Shown: piece by piece, positions 10,915 through 21,705 of the stretch
How positions within the stretch are numbered: position 1 is the first letter of the stretch
How the letters are laid out: every line of letters begins with the position of its first letter
NCBI RefSeq assembly: GCF_034190915.1
Contig: NW_026947493.1
Location: 42,340,501-42,404,500, forward strand
Direction: 5' to 3'
DNA length: 64,000 bases
From: Cavia porcellus
Taxonomy: Eukaryota > Chordata > Mammalia > Rodentia > Caviidae
Position numbers and translations under genes: made by a program
Notes under the pieces: generated by a model
What the model saw: only the letters and a program-made list of their open reading frames with translations
The model's database searches: none
What the model was told of the DNA's origin: nothing

Positions 10915-13417
10915 TAACCCAATATAAGTTAATGAAATTGAAGATGTAATTAAAAACTTACCAACAAAGAAAAGCATAGGTCCTGATGGATTCACAGCTG
11001 AATTGCACAAGAAATTTAGAGAAGATTGAATGCCAGTACTCCTCAAACTCTAATGAAATTGAAAAGGAAGAAATTCTCCATAACACATTCTTGGAGGCAA
11101 GTAATACTCTGATACCAAAACCAGAGAAAGAGCCAACCAAAAAAAGAAGTACAGGCCAGTCTCCCTGATGAATATAGATGCAAATATCCTTAATAAAATT
11201 CTAGCAAACAGAATGCAGCAAATCATCAAGAATGATGACCAAGTTGGCTTCATCCCAGGAATCCAGGAATAGTTCCACATATGCAAATCAAAATATGTAT
11301 TATACCACATCAACAGAGCCAGAGATAAAAATCTCATGATCATCTCAATAGATTCAGAAAGTTTTTGATAATCTAACACTTATTCTTGAGAAAGATCCTA
11401 GTGAAAGTTGGAATAGAGGTCACTACTTCAATCTGATAAGAGCCATCTATGACAAACCAACAGCCAACATGTCACTAAACAGACAAAAACTGAAAACTTT
11501 AACTCTAAAATCAGGAATAAGACAAGGATGTCCACTATCACCACTCCTACTCAATATAGTTCTGGAAATATGAGCCAGAGATATTAGACAGGAGAGAGAG
11601 AGAAACAAAAAGGAATAAGAATAGAAAATGAACAAGTTAAATTATCATTATTTGACATGATATTTTACATAGAAGATCCCAAAAATTCCACTAAAAGACT
11701 GATAGAGTTAATAAGAAAATTCAGCAGCATAGCTACATACAAAGTCAACACTCAGAAGATAATAGCATTTCTAATACAGACAACAAACTCACTAACAAAG
11801 AAATTAGGGAAACCACACCCTTAATAATAGCACAAAAGATGAAGGACTTGGGAATCAATCTAACAAAGGTTGTAAAAGATCTATATGTATTGAAAATTAG
11901 AGTACTCTGAGAAAAGAGATTGAAGAGGTTATCAGAGAATGGAATGATATTCTTTGCTTCTAGATGAGGAAGAATCAACATTGTGAAAATGGTCATACTA
12001 CCAAAACTGTTATGCAGATTTAATACAATTCCAATCAAAATAACACTAGCATAGTTCACAGATCTAGAGAAAACATTCCTAAAATTCATTTGGAAACTGA
12101 AAAGATCTAGAATAACAAAGGCTATCCTGGGCAACAAAGGCAAGGCAGGAGGCATCACAATTCCTGACTTGAAATTATACTACAAAACTACTATGATAAA
12201 ATTAGTGTGGTACTGGCAGTAAAACAAACCTGAGGACAAGTGAAACAGATTAGAACATGCAGACCCAAATACAGAGACATTCTGCCACCTTATCTTTGAC
12301 AAAGGGGCTAAACATGTTCACTGGATAAAAGATAGCCTCTTTAATAAATGAAATGGTTCTGGAAAAACTGGCTTTCCATATGCCAAAGAATCTCATCTAA
12401 TTAAAAAGTTTTGCACATCAAAAGAAATCACCAGCAGAGTGAAAAGATAACACACACAGAATAGGGAAAATTTTTTAGCCAATTGTCCTTTAGACATAGG
12501 ACTGCTATAGAAAAAATTGAAAAAAATTCAAAAACCCAAATGAAAAATGTGCATTTCTCAGATGAAGAAATACAATGGAAAATAAATGTATGAAAAATGT
12601 TCAACATCATTGTTCATTCAAGGAACGCAAATTAAAACAATACTGAGATTATATCTCATCCCAGAAAGAATGGCTATCATCAAGAAATCAACCAATAATA
12701 CATATTGGAAGGATTGTGAGGTAAAAGAAACCCTTCTCCACTTTGGTGGGAGTATAGTTTGATACAACCACTGTGGAAATCAGTGTGGAGATTCCTCAAA
12801 AAACTGCTTGAAGGTTCCATTCAATCTGGCTATTCCCTTTCTGGGCATTTTCCCAGAAGAATTGAAAACATCATACCACAGTGATATTTGTGCACCCATA
12901 CTCACAGCAGCAGAATTTGTAATAGCTAAATCTTGGAAACCATCCAAATTCTCATCAACGGAGGAATGGATAAAAGGGATGAGGTGTTTTTATATAACGG
13001 AGTACCACTTAGCTGTAAAGAAGGATGAACTTGAGACTTTAATAGGTAAGTGGATGCAACCTGAGAACTCATACTCATGAGTGACATGTCAGACTCACGT
13101 GTGTAAACATTGTATTGTCTCCCTAGAGTAAGAAATTGAAAGCATTAATAAGGTGCAAACTGTACAATAGACATTGTGAAAGTGAAAGGAGAATGAATAA
13201 CTGGGATGAGGGAAAAGAGAAAAGAAAGACGGGAAAAGATCACTTATATATATCATACATGTATTATATATAGCTTGCACTTTCATTGATCATTTTATAA
13301 TCTTATCAACTACCTTGAAGATAACAATACACAATATGTTAAGTGTTGTAAATCTACTATTATTTTGTTTTGAAAATCTGTATCAACATTTTTATCCTTT
13401 TTTCATTTTCAAGTATA
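10915..13417 (+). mobile_element. 5'-truncated L1 inserted into the proviral 5' LTR
   Basis: The plus strand enters L1 ORF2 in the reverse-transcriptase domain. Translation near 10930-11040 gives an EIEDVIKNL...GPDGFTAEL run, followed by a GFIPGIQ motif near 11240. The usual catalytic F/YADD is lost (about 11650 reads FDMIFYIEDP-like). The C-terminal region with a VFLYNG...PLS-type motif is near 12985-13020, and the 3' UTR follows. Frames are broken many times. It is flanked by an 18-bp duplication with two mismatches: aaaagaacacagttttaa (10897-10914) and agaagaacatagttttaa (13418-13435). There is no long poly(A), which fits its age. Confidence 0.85.
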
Positions 13418-13471
13418 AGAAGAACATAGTTTTAAGAAGAGCAATTTCTCTGATACAGCTTTTCTCTTTCA
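13418..13471 (-). repeat. 5' LTR of the provirus, remaining part
   Basis: After the L1 target duplication, 'gaagagcaatttctctgata' and what follows to 'tctttca' lines up with 'aaaagaacaatttatttagtg' to 'acttgca' at 4460-4498 of the intact LTR. It therefore completes the split LTR and sets the right edge of the provirus. Confidence 0.75.
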
Positions 13472-13979
13472 AGTTAAGTTATTGTCGATGGGGACAGATC
13501 CTGGCTGTACTTTAATTCTTCCTAGGTGATACTGAGCAGGGCTAAAGAGGAAAATGAGCAGACGGCTGAGCACTTATCCTGGAGAGGTCACCACTTTCCC
13601 AGGACAAGGAGAGTTAAGCAAGCAGTGGATGATGAGGTATGCAGAATCTCAATATTTCTCGGAAAAGTAGGGGGACAAAGTTTCAGAGGAAAGTAAGCTA
13701 TGTCAAAAAATACTAAGAGAATGGAATTGAGTTTAGTGGTAAGGTGACTTCCATTACATAGTTACATGAGAAACCTCGGGTCAGAATATGAGACTAAAAT
13801 GAGAGCTGTGGAAGAAAAAAGTAGGTATGTTAACCACCCCCTCAGGAGTTTACCAGTGAAAGAAAATTTTAAAAACTGATAGGCTACCTGAGAGGTACAA
13901 GAGGATGAAAATCAGAGTTGCCTTGTTTTGCCTTCTTCTTCATTAGGGAGCAGACCTCCATGTTTGAAGAAGGCCTGGA
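13472..13979. other. Flanking unique sequence
   Basis: No repeat family, exon or RNA recognised between the provirus and the purine tract. Confidence 0.4.
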
Positions 13980-13993
13980 AGAGAGAGACAGAC

Positions 13994-14080
<87 letters not shown>

Positions 14081-14217
14081 CAGAGAGACAGACAGAGACA
14101 GACAGACAGAGACAGACAGACAGAGAGCAAGCCAGAGTGAGAGAGACAGAACCAGAGAAAGAGAAAGAAAGAAAGAGAAAAAGATAAGGGAAGAGAAAGA
14201 AAGGAAGGGAGAGAGGT

Positions 14218-14261
<44 letters not shown>

Positions 14262-14262
14262 C
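13980..14262 (+). repeat. Long purine microsatellite: (GA)n, GACA variants and (GAAA)n
   Basis: Nearly uninterrupted GA dinucleotides (about 13990-14070) pass into GAGACAGACA-type repeats (14070-14150), then into GAAAG/GAAA repeats ending with about eleven AAAG units (14217-14262). One strand is almost pure purine for about 280 bases. The apparent open frames here, of RE-repeat or SL-repeat composition, are artefacts of the repeat. Confidence 0.97.
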
Positions 14263-14392
14263 TATGTAAGAGAGGTCAACATATTTCAGCAGTTTTCGAT
14301 TTCTGTTAGCCATAAAAACTGTCTTTTCAAAACAATCTTACAGGGATGCCTAATACACAAAATGAATGAAAGTGAAGTTACTCTACCGAGGC

Positions 14393-14395
<3 letters not shown>

Positions 14396-14435
<40 letters not shown>
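14396..14435 (+). repeat. (TG)n microsatellite
   Basis: About 19 uninterrupted GT/TG dinucleotides. It has Z-DNA-forming potential like any long TG run. Confidence 0.97.
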
Positions 14436-14436
<1 letters not shown>

Positions 14437-14765
14437 ACATGCAGACATTGGTGGTCACAAGTGCTGCGGGGAAAGCTGTTTTATGTTTCTTCATGCACTA
14501 TCTCATTCGCTCTCTCTATCCATGGAGAAGGCATTCCTGTTCTTGGCTGACACTTGAGGATGCTGATTTATACTTTAGTGACATTTAAAGTCACATAATG
14601 AGGATAAGGCAGAGTCATGGCTACAAACAGGATCTTATCACCCAAACTCCCATTTTCTTTCTAGTACACCACTCAAAATGCCTTGCTCTTTCTGCTATAG
14701 TACAATATTATTTGTTTTCTAGAGGGATATCTTTCAAGAGACCATGAGCACCAAAAAGAAACAAC

Positions 14766-14962
14766 TGGGAGCTGGTTATGGTGGTGTGCTTCCGTAATTC
14801 CAGGACTCTAGGAAAGTATGGCAGAGGATCATGAATTTGATGCCAGCTTGGACAACTTAGCTATGTAACAAGAACCAACCTCTAAACAATAAAATAAAAT
14901 GAAATAAACAGCTAGGAGCTCAGTATGAAGGCTTGGGGTTCAATCTCCACTACTGCCTCAAA
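14766..14962 (+). mobile_element. B4-type SINE (B1 head plus ID tail)
   Basis: The left half reads as a decayed B1/7SL unit: 'gctggttatggtggtgtgctt', then 'gtaattccaggactct', 'gatcatgaatttgatgccagc' and 'aactta'. After an A-rich linker (about 14885-14910) an ID-like unit follows: 'agctaggagctcagtatgaaggcttggggttcaatctcc'. This order is diagnostic for the rodent B4 composite. Quite diverged. Confidence 0.75.
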
Positions 14963-15139
14963 TGGGGAAAATATACAGTACTTAAAAACTCAGGGAGACC
15001 AGTTCATTTATCTGACCAGAGGTTCCAAAAGGCAGTCTACCTAGAAATGGAGCCACAGGTCTACAGGAACTTCCAAACAATGATTCCTTATTACAAATAT
15101 CATTTTTCTAGTTTTACAAAGAAAGGGCATTGCTGGTAA

Positions 15140-15680
15140 GGATGCCATCAAAAACCTGAAAGACTTTACACATAGAATTACCATATGATCCAATAATTCC
15201 ATTTTGGGATATCTATATAAAAAGATTAGAAAACAGATACTCAAATAGATATTTGTACATTGATGTTCATAACGGCTTTAGAGGTAAAAATCACAGCAAC
15301 ATATAAATGGGCAAGCAAAATGTAGAATATGTATATGATGAAATATTATTAAGCCTTAAAACAGAAGGAAATTCAGGTATTTGCTAGAAATATGAATGAA
15401 CCTTGAAAATATCATACAAAATGAAATAAGCCAAAGATAAAGGAACAAATTATAATTCTACTTAGAAGAGAAATTCAGAAAAATCAAATTCATAGAGGCA
15501 GAAAATAGAATAGTGACTACCAGGGGCTGGGTGGAGGGGGAATATAAGGAATTTTTAATGGTGATCAGTAATGGTGCTAACTGGACAACACTGTGTACTT
15601 ACTGCCATTGAGTTGCACACTTAAAACTTACCAATTGCACACATGATAAATTTTGGGTAATGCATATTTGACCACACCAA
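15140..15680 (+). mobile_element. Old L1 3' end (L1M-like)
   Basis: Plus-strand L1 ORF2 C-terminus and 3' UTR: 'ccatatgatccaataattcc', then 'gatgttcataacggctttagaggtaaaaat', 'aaatgggcaagcaaaatgtag', 'gaatgaaccttgaaaatatcat', and a 3' part with 'ggggctgggtgg', 'actgccattgagttgcacacttaaaa'. This is the order seen in ancient mammalian L1M families. No open frame survives. Confidence 0.8.
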
Positions 15681-15979
15681 AGAAAGAGGAAGAAGAGAGG
15701 AGGAGAGAGTGACGGAGAAAGAGAAAGAACTGGGGGGGAAGAAGAGGAGAAGAGAGGGAGTGTTGTCCTTGTCACCGTCATTCTGTGTTACATTTAGAGT
15801 AACTTCTTGGTTCTGAAATCACTGTTCTATTTGAAAAACAAGAGTCTGCTTTTGCTTGTGGCATAGAACCTTTGATTTTCCTTCTCTTTGTTCTTATTCA
15901 TCTTTAGTTTTCCTTAACATTCCTGAGAGACCCTAGAATGAGTGATTATCAAAATTTCTATATTAAAAATGATTCTTAA
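15681..15979. other. Purine-rich patch and unique sequence
   Basis: Contains a GA-rich patch (15680-15760) just after the L1 tail. The rest is unassigned. Confidence 0.4.
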
Positions 15980-16083
15980 GTGCTCACTGCAGCAGCAGAT
16001 ATGCTAAAACTGGAACAATACAGGGAAGATTAGCATGGCTCTTGTGCAAGGATGACTTGCATATTCATGAAGCATTTCATATT
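15980..16083 (+). pseudogene. U6 snRNA processed pseudogene
   Basis: Near full-length U6-like sequence from GTGCTCACTGCAGCAGCA through GATTAGCATGG and CAAGGATGAC to TTCATATT. The spliceosomal U6 core order is kept, but with many substitutions: the 5' stem is altered, and the start of the ACAGA box region reads ATACAGGGA. An A-rich run replaces the terminal U tract, as in L1-mediated retrocopies. A similar word, 'tgattctta' before (15970 area) and 'tgattccta' after (16100 area), may be the target duplication. I see no promoter elements, so it is not expected to be expressed. Confidence 0.85.
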
Positions 16084-16639
16084 AAAAAAATAAAATAGTG
16101 ATTCCTACTAGATTTTTTTCTACAGTAGAAATATGCTCCTTATTTGCAGGCCAAGAAATGTAAATGAAACCAAACAATAAGCAATCCCCAGCTTTACATC
16201 CTTTTCCCATGGACCATGGAGGTCTACTAAAATACTCCCATTATTAGCTAACTTTCCTAATATGGACAACAAGCTGATGGCATTAATGAAGTTCTTATAT
16301 TATTTCTAAAATATGACCTACAGATCAGCTCTGACAACACCATCAGATAGCTTATTAGAAATGCTCGATTTTGGGCACAGTCACAGACTTGTAGGATCAC
16401 TCTCTACATTTTCAAAAATCTCCACCCGTTTCCTATGCACATTGAAGTATGAAGCAGGCCAGGAAGTGCCAGGACTAGCATTTATTTCAGGTATTTCTGA
16501 CTTCAGAGTTTTTTATATTATAATAATGTAACTTCCATGCATATGAAAGAAATCATGACAAAACCTTTTGGAATGAAAAAATTACTTGGGAATTTCACTA
16601 AGGAAAACACAACATGACTCAGAATCATAAAACTATCAA
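16084..16639. other. Unassigned sequence
   Basis: Only the A-rich tail of the U6 copy and AT-rich unique sequence. A 72-codon frame at 16313-16531 has no recognisable features. Confidence 0.4.
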
Positions 16640-16860
16640 CACTGAGTATTTTATCATTGCAAAGCGCATTCCTTTGTTAATCCTCACAATAACCAGGTGA
16701 GACAAAAATTATCTCCGTTCTGTAAACAAAAACCTGAAGCTCAGAGTAGCTAAAGGTTTGCCCAGTCATAAAGTGATGAGTCAGAACTAAAATTAAGCTG
16801 AGCCTGCTTAACTAGTAGCTGTAAATACTCTAATATTCTGCTCCCTGAAGTTATTTAGAT
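16640..16860 (+). repeat. MIR SINE
   Basis: Contains the conserved MIR core in order: 'tcctcacaataaccaggtgag', 'attatctccgttctgtaaac', 'aacctgaagctcagagtagc', 'taaaggtttgcccagtcat' and 'agtgatgagtcagaactaaaa'. This is an ancient mammal-wide SINE, well decayed. Confidence 0.85.
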
Positions 16861-17365
16861 ACTTGGGGAGCCAAGGTAACTCTTTTTTACAGATGTTGAT
16901 TGCTGTAGTCTGGAGCCAGCTGGGTTGATATTTGGGACATTCAACTTCTCTTAAAGTTCTGAGACTATCAACAAATACTCATTAGTGTGTGAGGTCCAGT
17001 GATCAAATCCTTAGAAAAGGGTGGTCTACAAAGCACATAATGTGGAGCATGGTCTTCCTGCCTCTTCTCTTTTATCTTATGTGACCCATCTCTCGGTTCT
17101 GAATGTCTACTCACATCAAAGATAGCCCATGTAGGAGGAAGGTGCAGTTCTAAAGCATCTTTTAAAAAATGAAGCCTCTTTACACAATATGGTTTTTCCC
17201 CTTTTAAGAGGAAAAGGGCAGTGCTGAACCAAATATAACATGGTGCAGTCAATGCAGAAAACAGTTTGGTGATTTTTCAAAAAATCGTAACATATTATTA
17301 TGATACGATCTACAAATTCCACTCAGAATATATACCTAGGAAAATTAAACCAAATATTTTCTCAT
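16861..17365. other. Unassigned sequence
   Basis: No repeat or gene signal recognised. The two overlapping minus-strand frames here (94 and 68 codons) show no domain or splice context. Confidence 0.4.
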
Positions 17366-17582
17366 CATTTGCCAGAGTAGGCTGGATTCCTTCCCATCTC
17401 AGATTGTTTACACAAAATATTTCTTTGGCCTCTAATGCTCATTTTCCCCTTGGCTTGTCTAACATTCATTCATTCATTCCTCAGGTCAACCTTAACCACA
17501 CTTCCAGAGGGAAACTTTCCCTGACCACTCTAGATCAGGCTGCTGCCTAGTTGGACACTCTCATAATCCATTGCACTTTTCT
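17366..17582 (+). repeat. L2 LINE 3' region, left part
   Basis: 'ctcaggtcaaccttaaccacacttccagagggaaactttccctgaccac' and 'ataatccattgcacttttct' follow the typical L2 ORF-end and 3' order. It continues after a LTR-like insertion at about 17583-17843. Confidence 0.65.
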
Positions 17583-17843
17583 GCATTAGTTAGCTTGATA
17601 TTGCTAAACAAAATATCTATGATAACTCACATGAAAAGTGAATGAAACTACTTTCCTTATAGCAGCTGAGGGTGCAAAAGGACAAGAACATGCCAGAATC
17701 CCAATGTCCTCTTCAAAGGCATGTCTACAGTGACCTAATTTCCTTCCCCTAGGCCTGAGTTCTTAAGTGTGCCTCCAATAGTGCTATGAACTGAGAATAG
17801 TACATGGGGTTTGGGTGACATTCAAGACCCTAACTGTAACATT
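17583..17843 (+). mobile_element. LTR-like (MaLR-type) insert within L2
   Basis: Begins 'ttagttagcttgatattgcta', and has 'agtgacctaatttccttccc', 'cctccaatagtgctatgaac' and 'acattcaagaccctaactg', words common to old mammalian LTR-class repeats. L2 sequence resumes directly afterwards ('attgtggcacttatcaca'), showing an insertion. Family not certain. Confidence 0.5.
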
Positions 17844-18030
17844 TTCCATTGTGGCACTTATCACAGCTGTAACTGTGTAATTATTTGGGCAATTATTTCT
17901 TCCTGGTAGCACTTTCCCTGCAAAAGTGTAAATTTTATGAACCTAGTTGTATTTGATACTGGTCTCTTCTAACACATATGTCTACTACATCATTGATATC
18001 CAATAAATATTTGTTGAGTAAAAGAATAGT
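17844..18030 (+). repeat. L2 LINE 3' end, right part
   Basis: 'ttgtggcacttatcacagctg' and the terminal 'caataaatatttgttgagtaaa' are typical of the 3' end of L2 elements. Confidence 0.75.
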
Positions 18031-19224
18031 TTGATGCAATTTCTGTGAAAGTATTTTTAAACTGTAAAATGTTATACTGATGGTATAGCTATTATTACGT
18101 GATTACGTGAAGTTTATTGTGTACTTTGAAGATATTGGTAAATAATGAATTGGTGTGTTTAATTGTATTTACTCTTTGTAATAAATGAACCTAACTTTGG
18201 GTCACTTTATAATTTTATATGACATCCACAGGAAGGACCTGAATTAATGAAGACCAGAAGGAAGATTTTCACTTGAGTGTGACAGGAATTCTAAGTAGGT
18301 GGGAATGCCCTAAATTGCTCACCTGACCTTTGCCCGTATAAAGGATGAGTCAGTTCTAAGAAATTCACACTCAAACCACAAGAGTTTTGGCAATATTTCT
18401 GGTACTACTTGTTTCTAGGAGAAAGCATGTGTTTGTAGATGTATGTGTGTGTGCGTGTTCTGTGAAAAATGCAGACCACATTATGTAAAATGATTTCAGT
18501 TTGTGCCACAGTTACCAAGATGTTATAAAAAAATTCACTGTCCAATTTTAACTCCTTGAAGTCACTTTTCTGCAAAAATCTCTGTTCTTTTTTTTTGTGA
18601 TTTTCTGTTTTATGTTGTATTATGAGTACTGAGTCCTTTTGGGCAGTAGGCATGATACACATCTTTAAAAAAATATTGCATGCCTTTTGGCTGAGCTATT
18701 AGCAATTCAAGAAGTAATCACACTGTGAAGGAAGATCTGGCAGAAACAAAACTATTATATCCTTATTACAGGAATTTAGACACAGTCGCATTTGGGTTTT
18801 ATGAATATATTATGCATTAAGGTTTCTTTAGTGTTCCTTGAATTAAAATCATATATAGCTCCCTTTGTGATGAAAATGAAGCTATCTTCACATAGCCTCT
18901 CTTAGGCTAGCCACTATTTTTTAACTCATCATATACACTCAACAATGCATGGGCAAACAATTGCTAAAACATGTTGCAGTACTTAGTAAATATTCTACCT
19001 AAAGATAATTTCTATGACTGTAATTATTTTTCTCAAGTTACATAAAATAATTTTAGATTTCAAGTAGATCGATCTTCTGTATATGCATCTTGAGTATCTT
19101 AACTAGATTGTGCGCATGTTAAATTTATGCTTCAAGTTGAATCAAAATGCTATGTGTAGGACTGAGATAACTGGACAAAGCTGGAGTCTGTGATTAGTCT
19201 GGATGGAAACTGTGTTGGTTGGTT
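18031..19224. other. Unassigned AT-rich sequence
   Basis: About 1.2 kb with no repeat family I can name and no coding signal. It contains a short TG-rich patch near 18440-18460. Confidence 0.4.
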
Positions 19225-19335
19225 CTCTTATCTGACAAATATTTATGGAGCATATACTATACCCAACTCACAAAACTGGGATAAATTATAGTAGTATACT
19301 AAACAGACTCAGGCCCTGCCCTCAGGAACTTACAT
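19225..19335 (+). repeat. Ancient mammalian repeat (MIR/L2-like)
   Basis: 'acaaatatttatggagcatatactat...' to 'ctcaggccctgccctcaggaacttacattgtag' is a familiar string of old mammal-wide repeats. Family not resolved. Confidence 0.45.
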
Positions 19336-19359
19336 TGTAGCAAAATAATAACAACAATA

Positions 19360-19525
19360 CTAATTTCTTGAGAGCTTATTGTGTGGAAGCTACTGTGTTT
19401 TGAAACTTATGCAAATTGTCTTATATAATCATCACGATTCACTGAATAGGATCCATTATTTTTTCCCCACTCATTGTAGTATAAGAAGAGAGGTTAAGAG
19501 ATTTAAAGTCAAGTTTGAAGCTTGT
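19360..19525 (+). repeat. MIR SINE
   Basis: 'tgagagcttattgtgtggaagctactgtgttttg', 'tcttatataatcatcac' and 'aagaagagaggttaagagattt' follow the MIR core order. Confidence 0.7.
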
Positions 19526-19864
19526 AAGACATATACAAGAATGATGGTCAAAATCCTTAACAGCAAGTTTGACAAGAACACCCACTGAAGGGAAAGGACA
19601 TTAACCATAGTCCTGTAGCAGGATTCAGGAAATCAGTAAATTTCCTCTACTTTCTGAGTTATAGAGAAGTCTAGGAGTTATGGGGAGCCATTAGATAGCA
19701 GAATTAGTCTATAGACTGAAAATCAGCCTTGAGCATAAAATGTGATGTTTGCAAGACCTTGGTAAATATTAGGCTAACAATTAAATTCAGTAGATACTTG
19801 ACTCTGAATCAGATGTGGTGTAAGCCTCTCAGGGTGGACTAGGAAAGAGGGAGATACTATGCAG

Positions 19865-19975
19865 TTTTTTCTTGATTCTAATTTTAGGAGCTGGGTAACT
19901 CTGGGAAAGTCATTAGTTTCTTGACACTCCTTGGAAAACTGATTTTCCAATTATTAAAACTCACAAAGGCAGCAA
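19865..19975 (+). repeat. MIR fragment
   Basis: 'gctgggtaactctgggaaagtcattag' followed by 'ttgacactccttggaaaac' resembles the 5' half of MIR. Short and diverged. Confidence 0.5.
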
Positions 19976-20904
19976 AATAATTGATTTTAAGGAGCCTTAA
20001 TCAATGGAAGTCAGTTCTAAAAGTACCTTCCATCATATGCAGGTTAGATGCTATTTTATTTCTCATGGCACTGTGGTAGTCTAAAAATTAAAATTCTACA
20101 ATTTTGATTTAAATTCTTAAATAATTTGGACCAAGCAAATCCTGTATACAAATATATAATTAGATGAATTGCCATTATTGATGCTGAAATGTAGCTGTTC
20201 ACCCAATAAAAGTGTTCTTGAATTAAAGTCTTTGAAATTCATGCTGATATTTGTGCAGCTGAGATGCCATAGTTATATTTAAATGAATTCTTGGTGGTTC
20301 AGGGAACATATGGCTATAGGAAAATAATATAATATTATATTACTAATATTAATATAATTAATTTTCAGTGTTTATTTAATGATACAGTGGTTTATGCGAT
20401 GTTAATGTTTAGGTCAATGGATTGTTAGTGATACAGCTGTTGAAAACAAGTACATTATTTAAAAAATTCTCTGTGATTGAGAAATTCTTTTTTTTGTTGC
20501 TGTTTGCTAAAGCAATATTTTTTCACAAGTTAGATGGTTAGAGGACATTAGGTTTTTCTTGTCACAGGCAATTCATCCTATGGTGCTACAGTGTGGCCAA
20601 GTTGAGTGTCACAATCCAAAGTTAGGTGGGTTTAGGTCATGTTTCTGAAACATATTGGTTCTCACTTTGGTCAAGGTACTACCTTCTCTAATTCCCAGGC
20701 TTTTAAAAGAAAGTTTCTAAATGGCAGAATTATTGACATTTTTTATTAAATGATTTCTTTGCTGTATTAACATTTCTACCCACTAGATACTAGTAGCATT
20801 TTTCTAGTCATACCAACCAACAATATCTCTAGATATTGTACAATTTACTACAATGGATTTTACTTAGTTGAGGAATGTGCTAGATTATGGATAAAGAAAC
20901 CCAC
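19976..20904. other. Unassigned AT-rich sequence
   Basis: Includes a small imperfect (AT)-rich palindromic patch (20322-20362). No repeat family or coding signal recognised. Confidence 0.4.
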
Positions 20905-21190
20905 TTCACAGATATGGTAGACAAAATAATGGCTCCTATAAAAATTACTGAGGTAAATCAATTGATAAAGAGAAAAGAATTTATTCTGGCTGACAGTTTT
21001 CCAGGACATCATGGTCAAATTCATAGAAGAGGGGGCCTGTTCACCTTATTACAGTGACAAGGAAATGAAAGACAGAAGAAGGAACTGGGGCCCCAATAAT
21101 TTCCTTTAGGGATATTGCCCTGGGAGCCAACTTCCTCTACGTCAGCTCTACCTTCCGAAGTTTCCACCATGTTCCAGGACCACTACAGGC
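20905..21190 (+). repeat. Old LTR-like repeat
   Basis: 'aagagaaaagaatttattctggctgacagttttccaggacatcatggtc' and the later 'gtttccaccatgttccagg' resemble old mammalian MaLR-class LTRs. Similar wording is seen at 41200-41290. Family uncertain. Confidence 0.4.
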
Positions 21191-21219
21191 TACCAGTCTA
21201 GATCCAAACTATACCAGCC

Positions 21220-21705
21220 CCCCTCTCTAATGTTCACATTCCAATCTCTGGAACCTGTGAATATACTACTACTGTCTTATTAGTAAAGAGAAATTAAGGT
21301 TTTAGGTGGAACTAACATTGTTAGTCATTTGACTTTTCGCAAAAGGAGATTTTTCTAGATCATCTGGAAAGGCTAAATGTAATCACAAGAGTCTTAAAAA
21401 TGAGAAAAAGAGAGGCAGAAGAGGCAGGATGCTGTGATGTGTGAGAAGAGCTTACTTGACTTTGCTGGCTTTAGGTGATGAAAGGGGCCCATAAGCAGAG
21501 CTTATAGAAGGTTGAAAAGGCAAGGAAACAAAATCCTACCAAGAATGTACAAGAAATAACACAGTCTTGTTGAAACCTTGATTTTATCTCTGTGATAGCC
21601 ATGCTAGATTTCTTACCTACACAACTGCAAGGCAATAAATTTGTGTTGTTTCGAGACACCAAATTTGTGGTAACTTATTACAGCAGCAATAAAAAACACA
21701 ATGGA
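21220..21705 (+). repeat. Old LTR, MLT1-like (MaLR class)
   Basis: Contains in order 'tctctggaacctgtgaatat', 'aaatgtaatcacaagagtctta', 'gaagaggcaggatgctgtgatg', 'gttgaaaaggcaaggaaac', 'ttgaaaccttgatttta', 'caataaatttgtgttgttt' and 'tttgtggtaacttattacagcagcaat'. This is the hallmark order of an ancient mammalian LTR. The AATAAA (21634 area) is its polyadenylation signal. Confidence 0.65.

Larger units (their letters stand above)
4094..13471 (-). mobile_element. Class I (gamma-like) endogenous retrovirus, decayed provirus
   Basis: Two related sequences, 4094-4498 and 10545-10914 plus 13418-13471, have the TG...CA ends and sequence similarity of an LTR pair. Between them, on the minus strand, are gag (about 9877-9322), pol (about 7470-6648) and env transmembrane (about 4800-4500) remnants in the order expected for a provirus read right to left. 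All frames are interrupted by stops and frameshifts. The internal length of about 6 kb leaves little room for integrase and protease, which I could not recognise. Later insertions inside it are an ID element, an L1-type 3' fragment and an L1 that splits the 5' LTR. A perfect short target duplication was not found (aagct on the left, aagtt-like on the right). Confidence 0.85.

Noticed and set aside
11745..12158. 137-codon minus-strand open frame
   Set aside because: It is the antisense of L1 ORF2 sequence (the plus-strand L1 at 10915-13417).
4094..13471. Intact, replication-capable provirus
   Set aside because: Gag, pol and env remnants all contain stops and frameshifts, integrase is not recognisable and one LTR is split by an L1.
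4089..13476. Provirus target duplication aagct/aagtt
   Set aside because: One mismatch in five, and it would need to overlap the LTR end by one base. Too weak to call.
13912..14313. Long open frames of arginine/glutamate or serine/leucine repeats
   Set aside because: They are translations of the (GA)n/(GAAA)n microsatellite, open only because the repeat has no stops.
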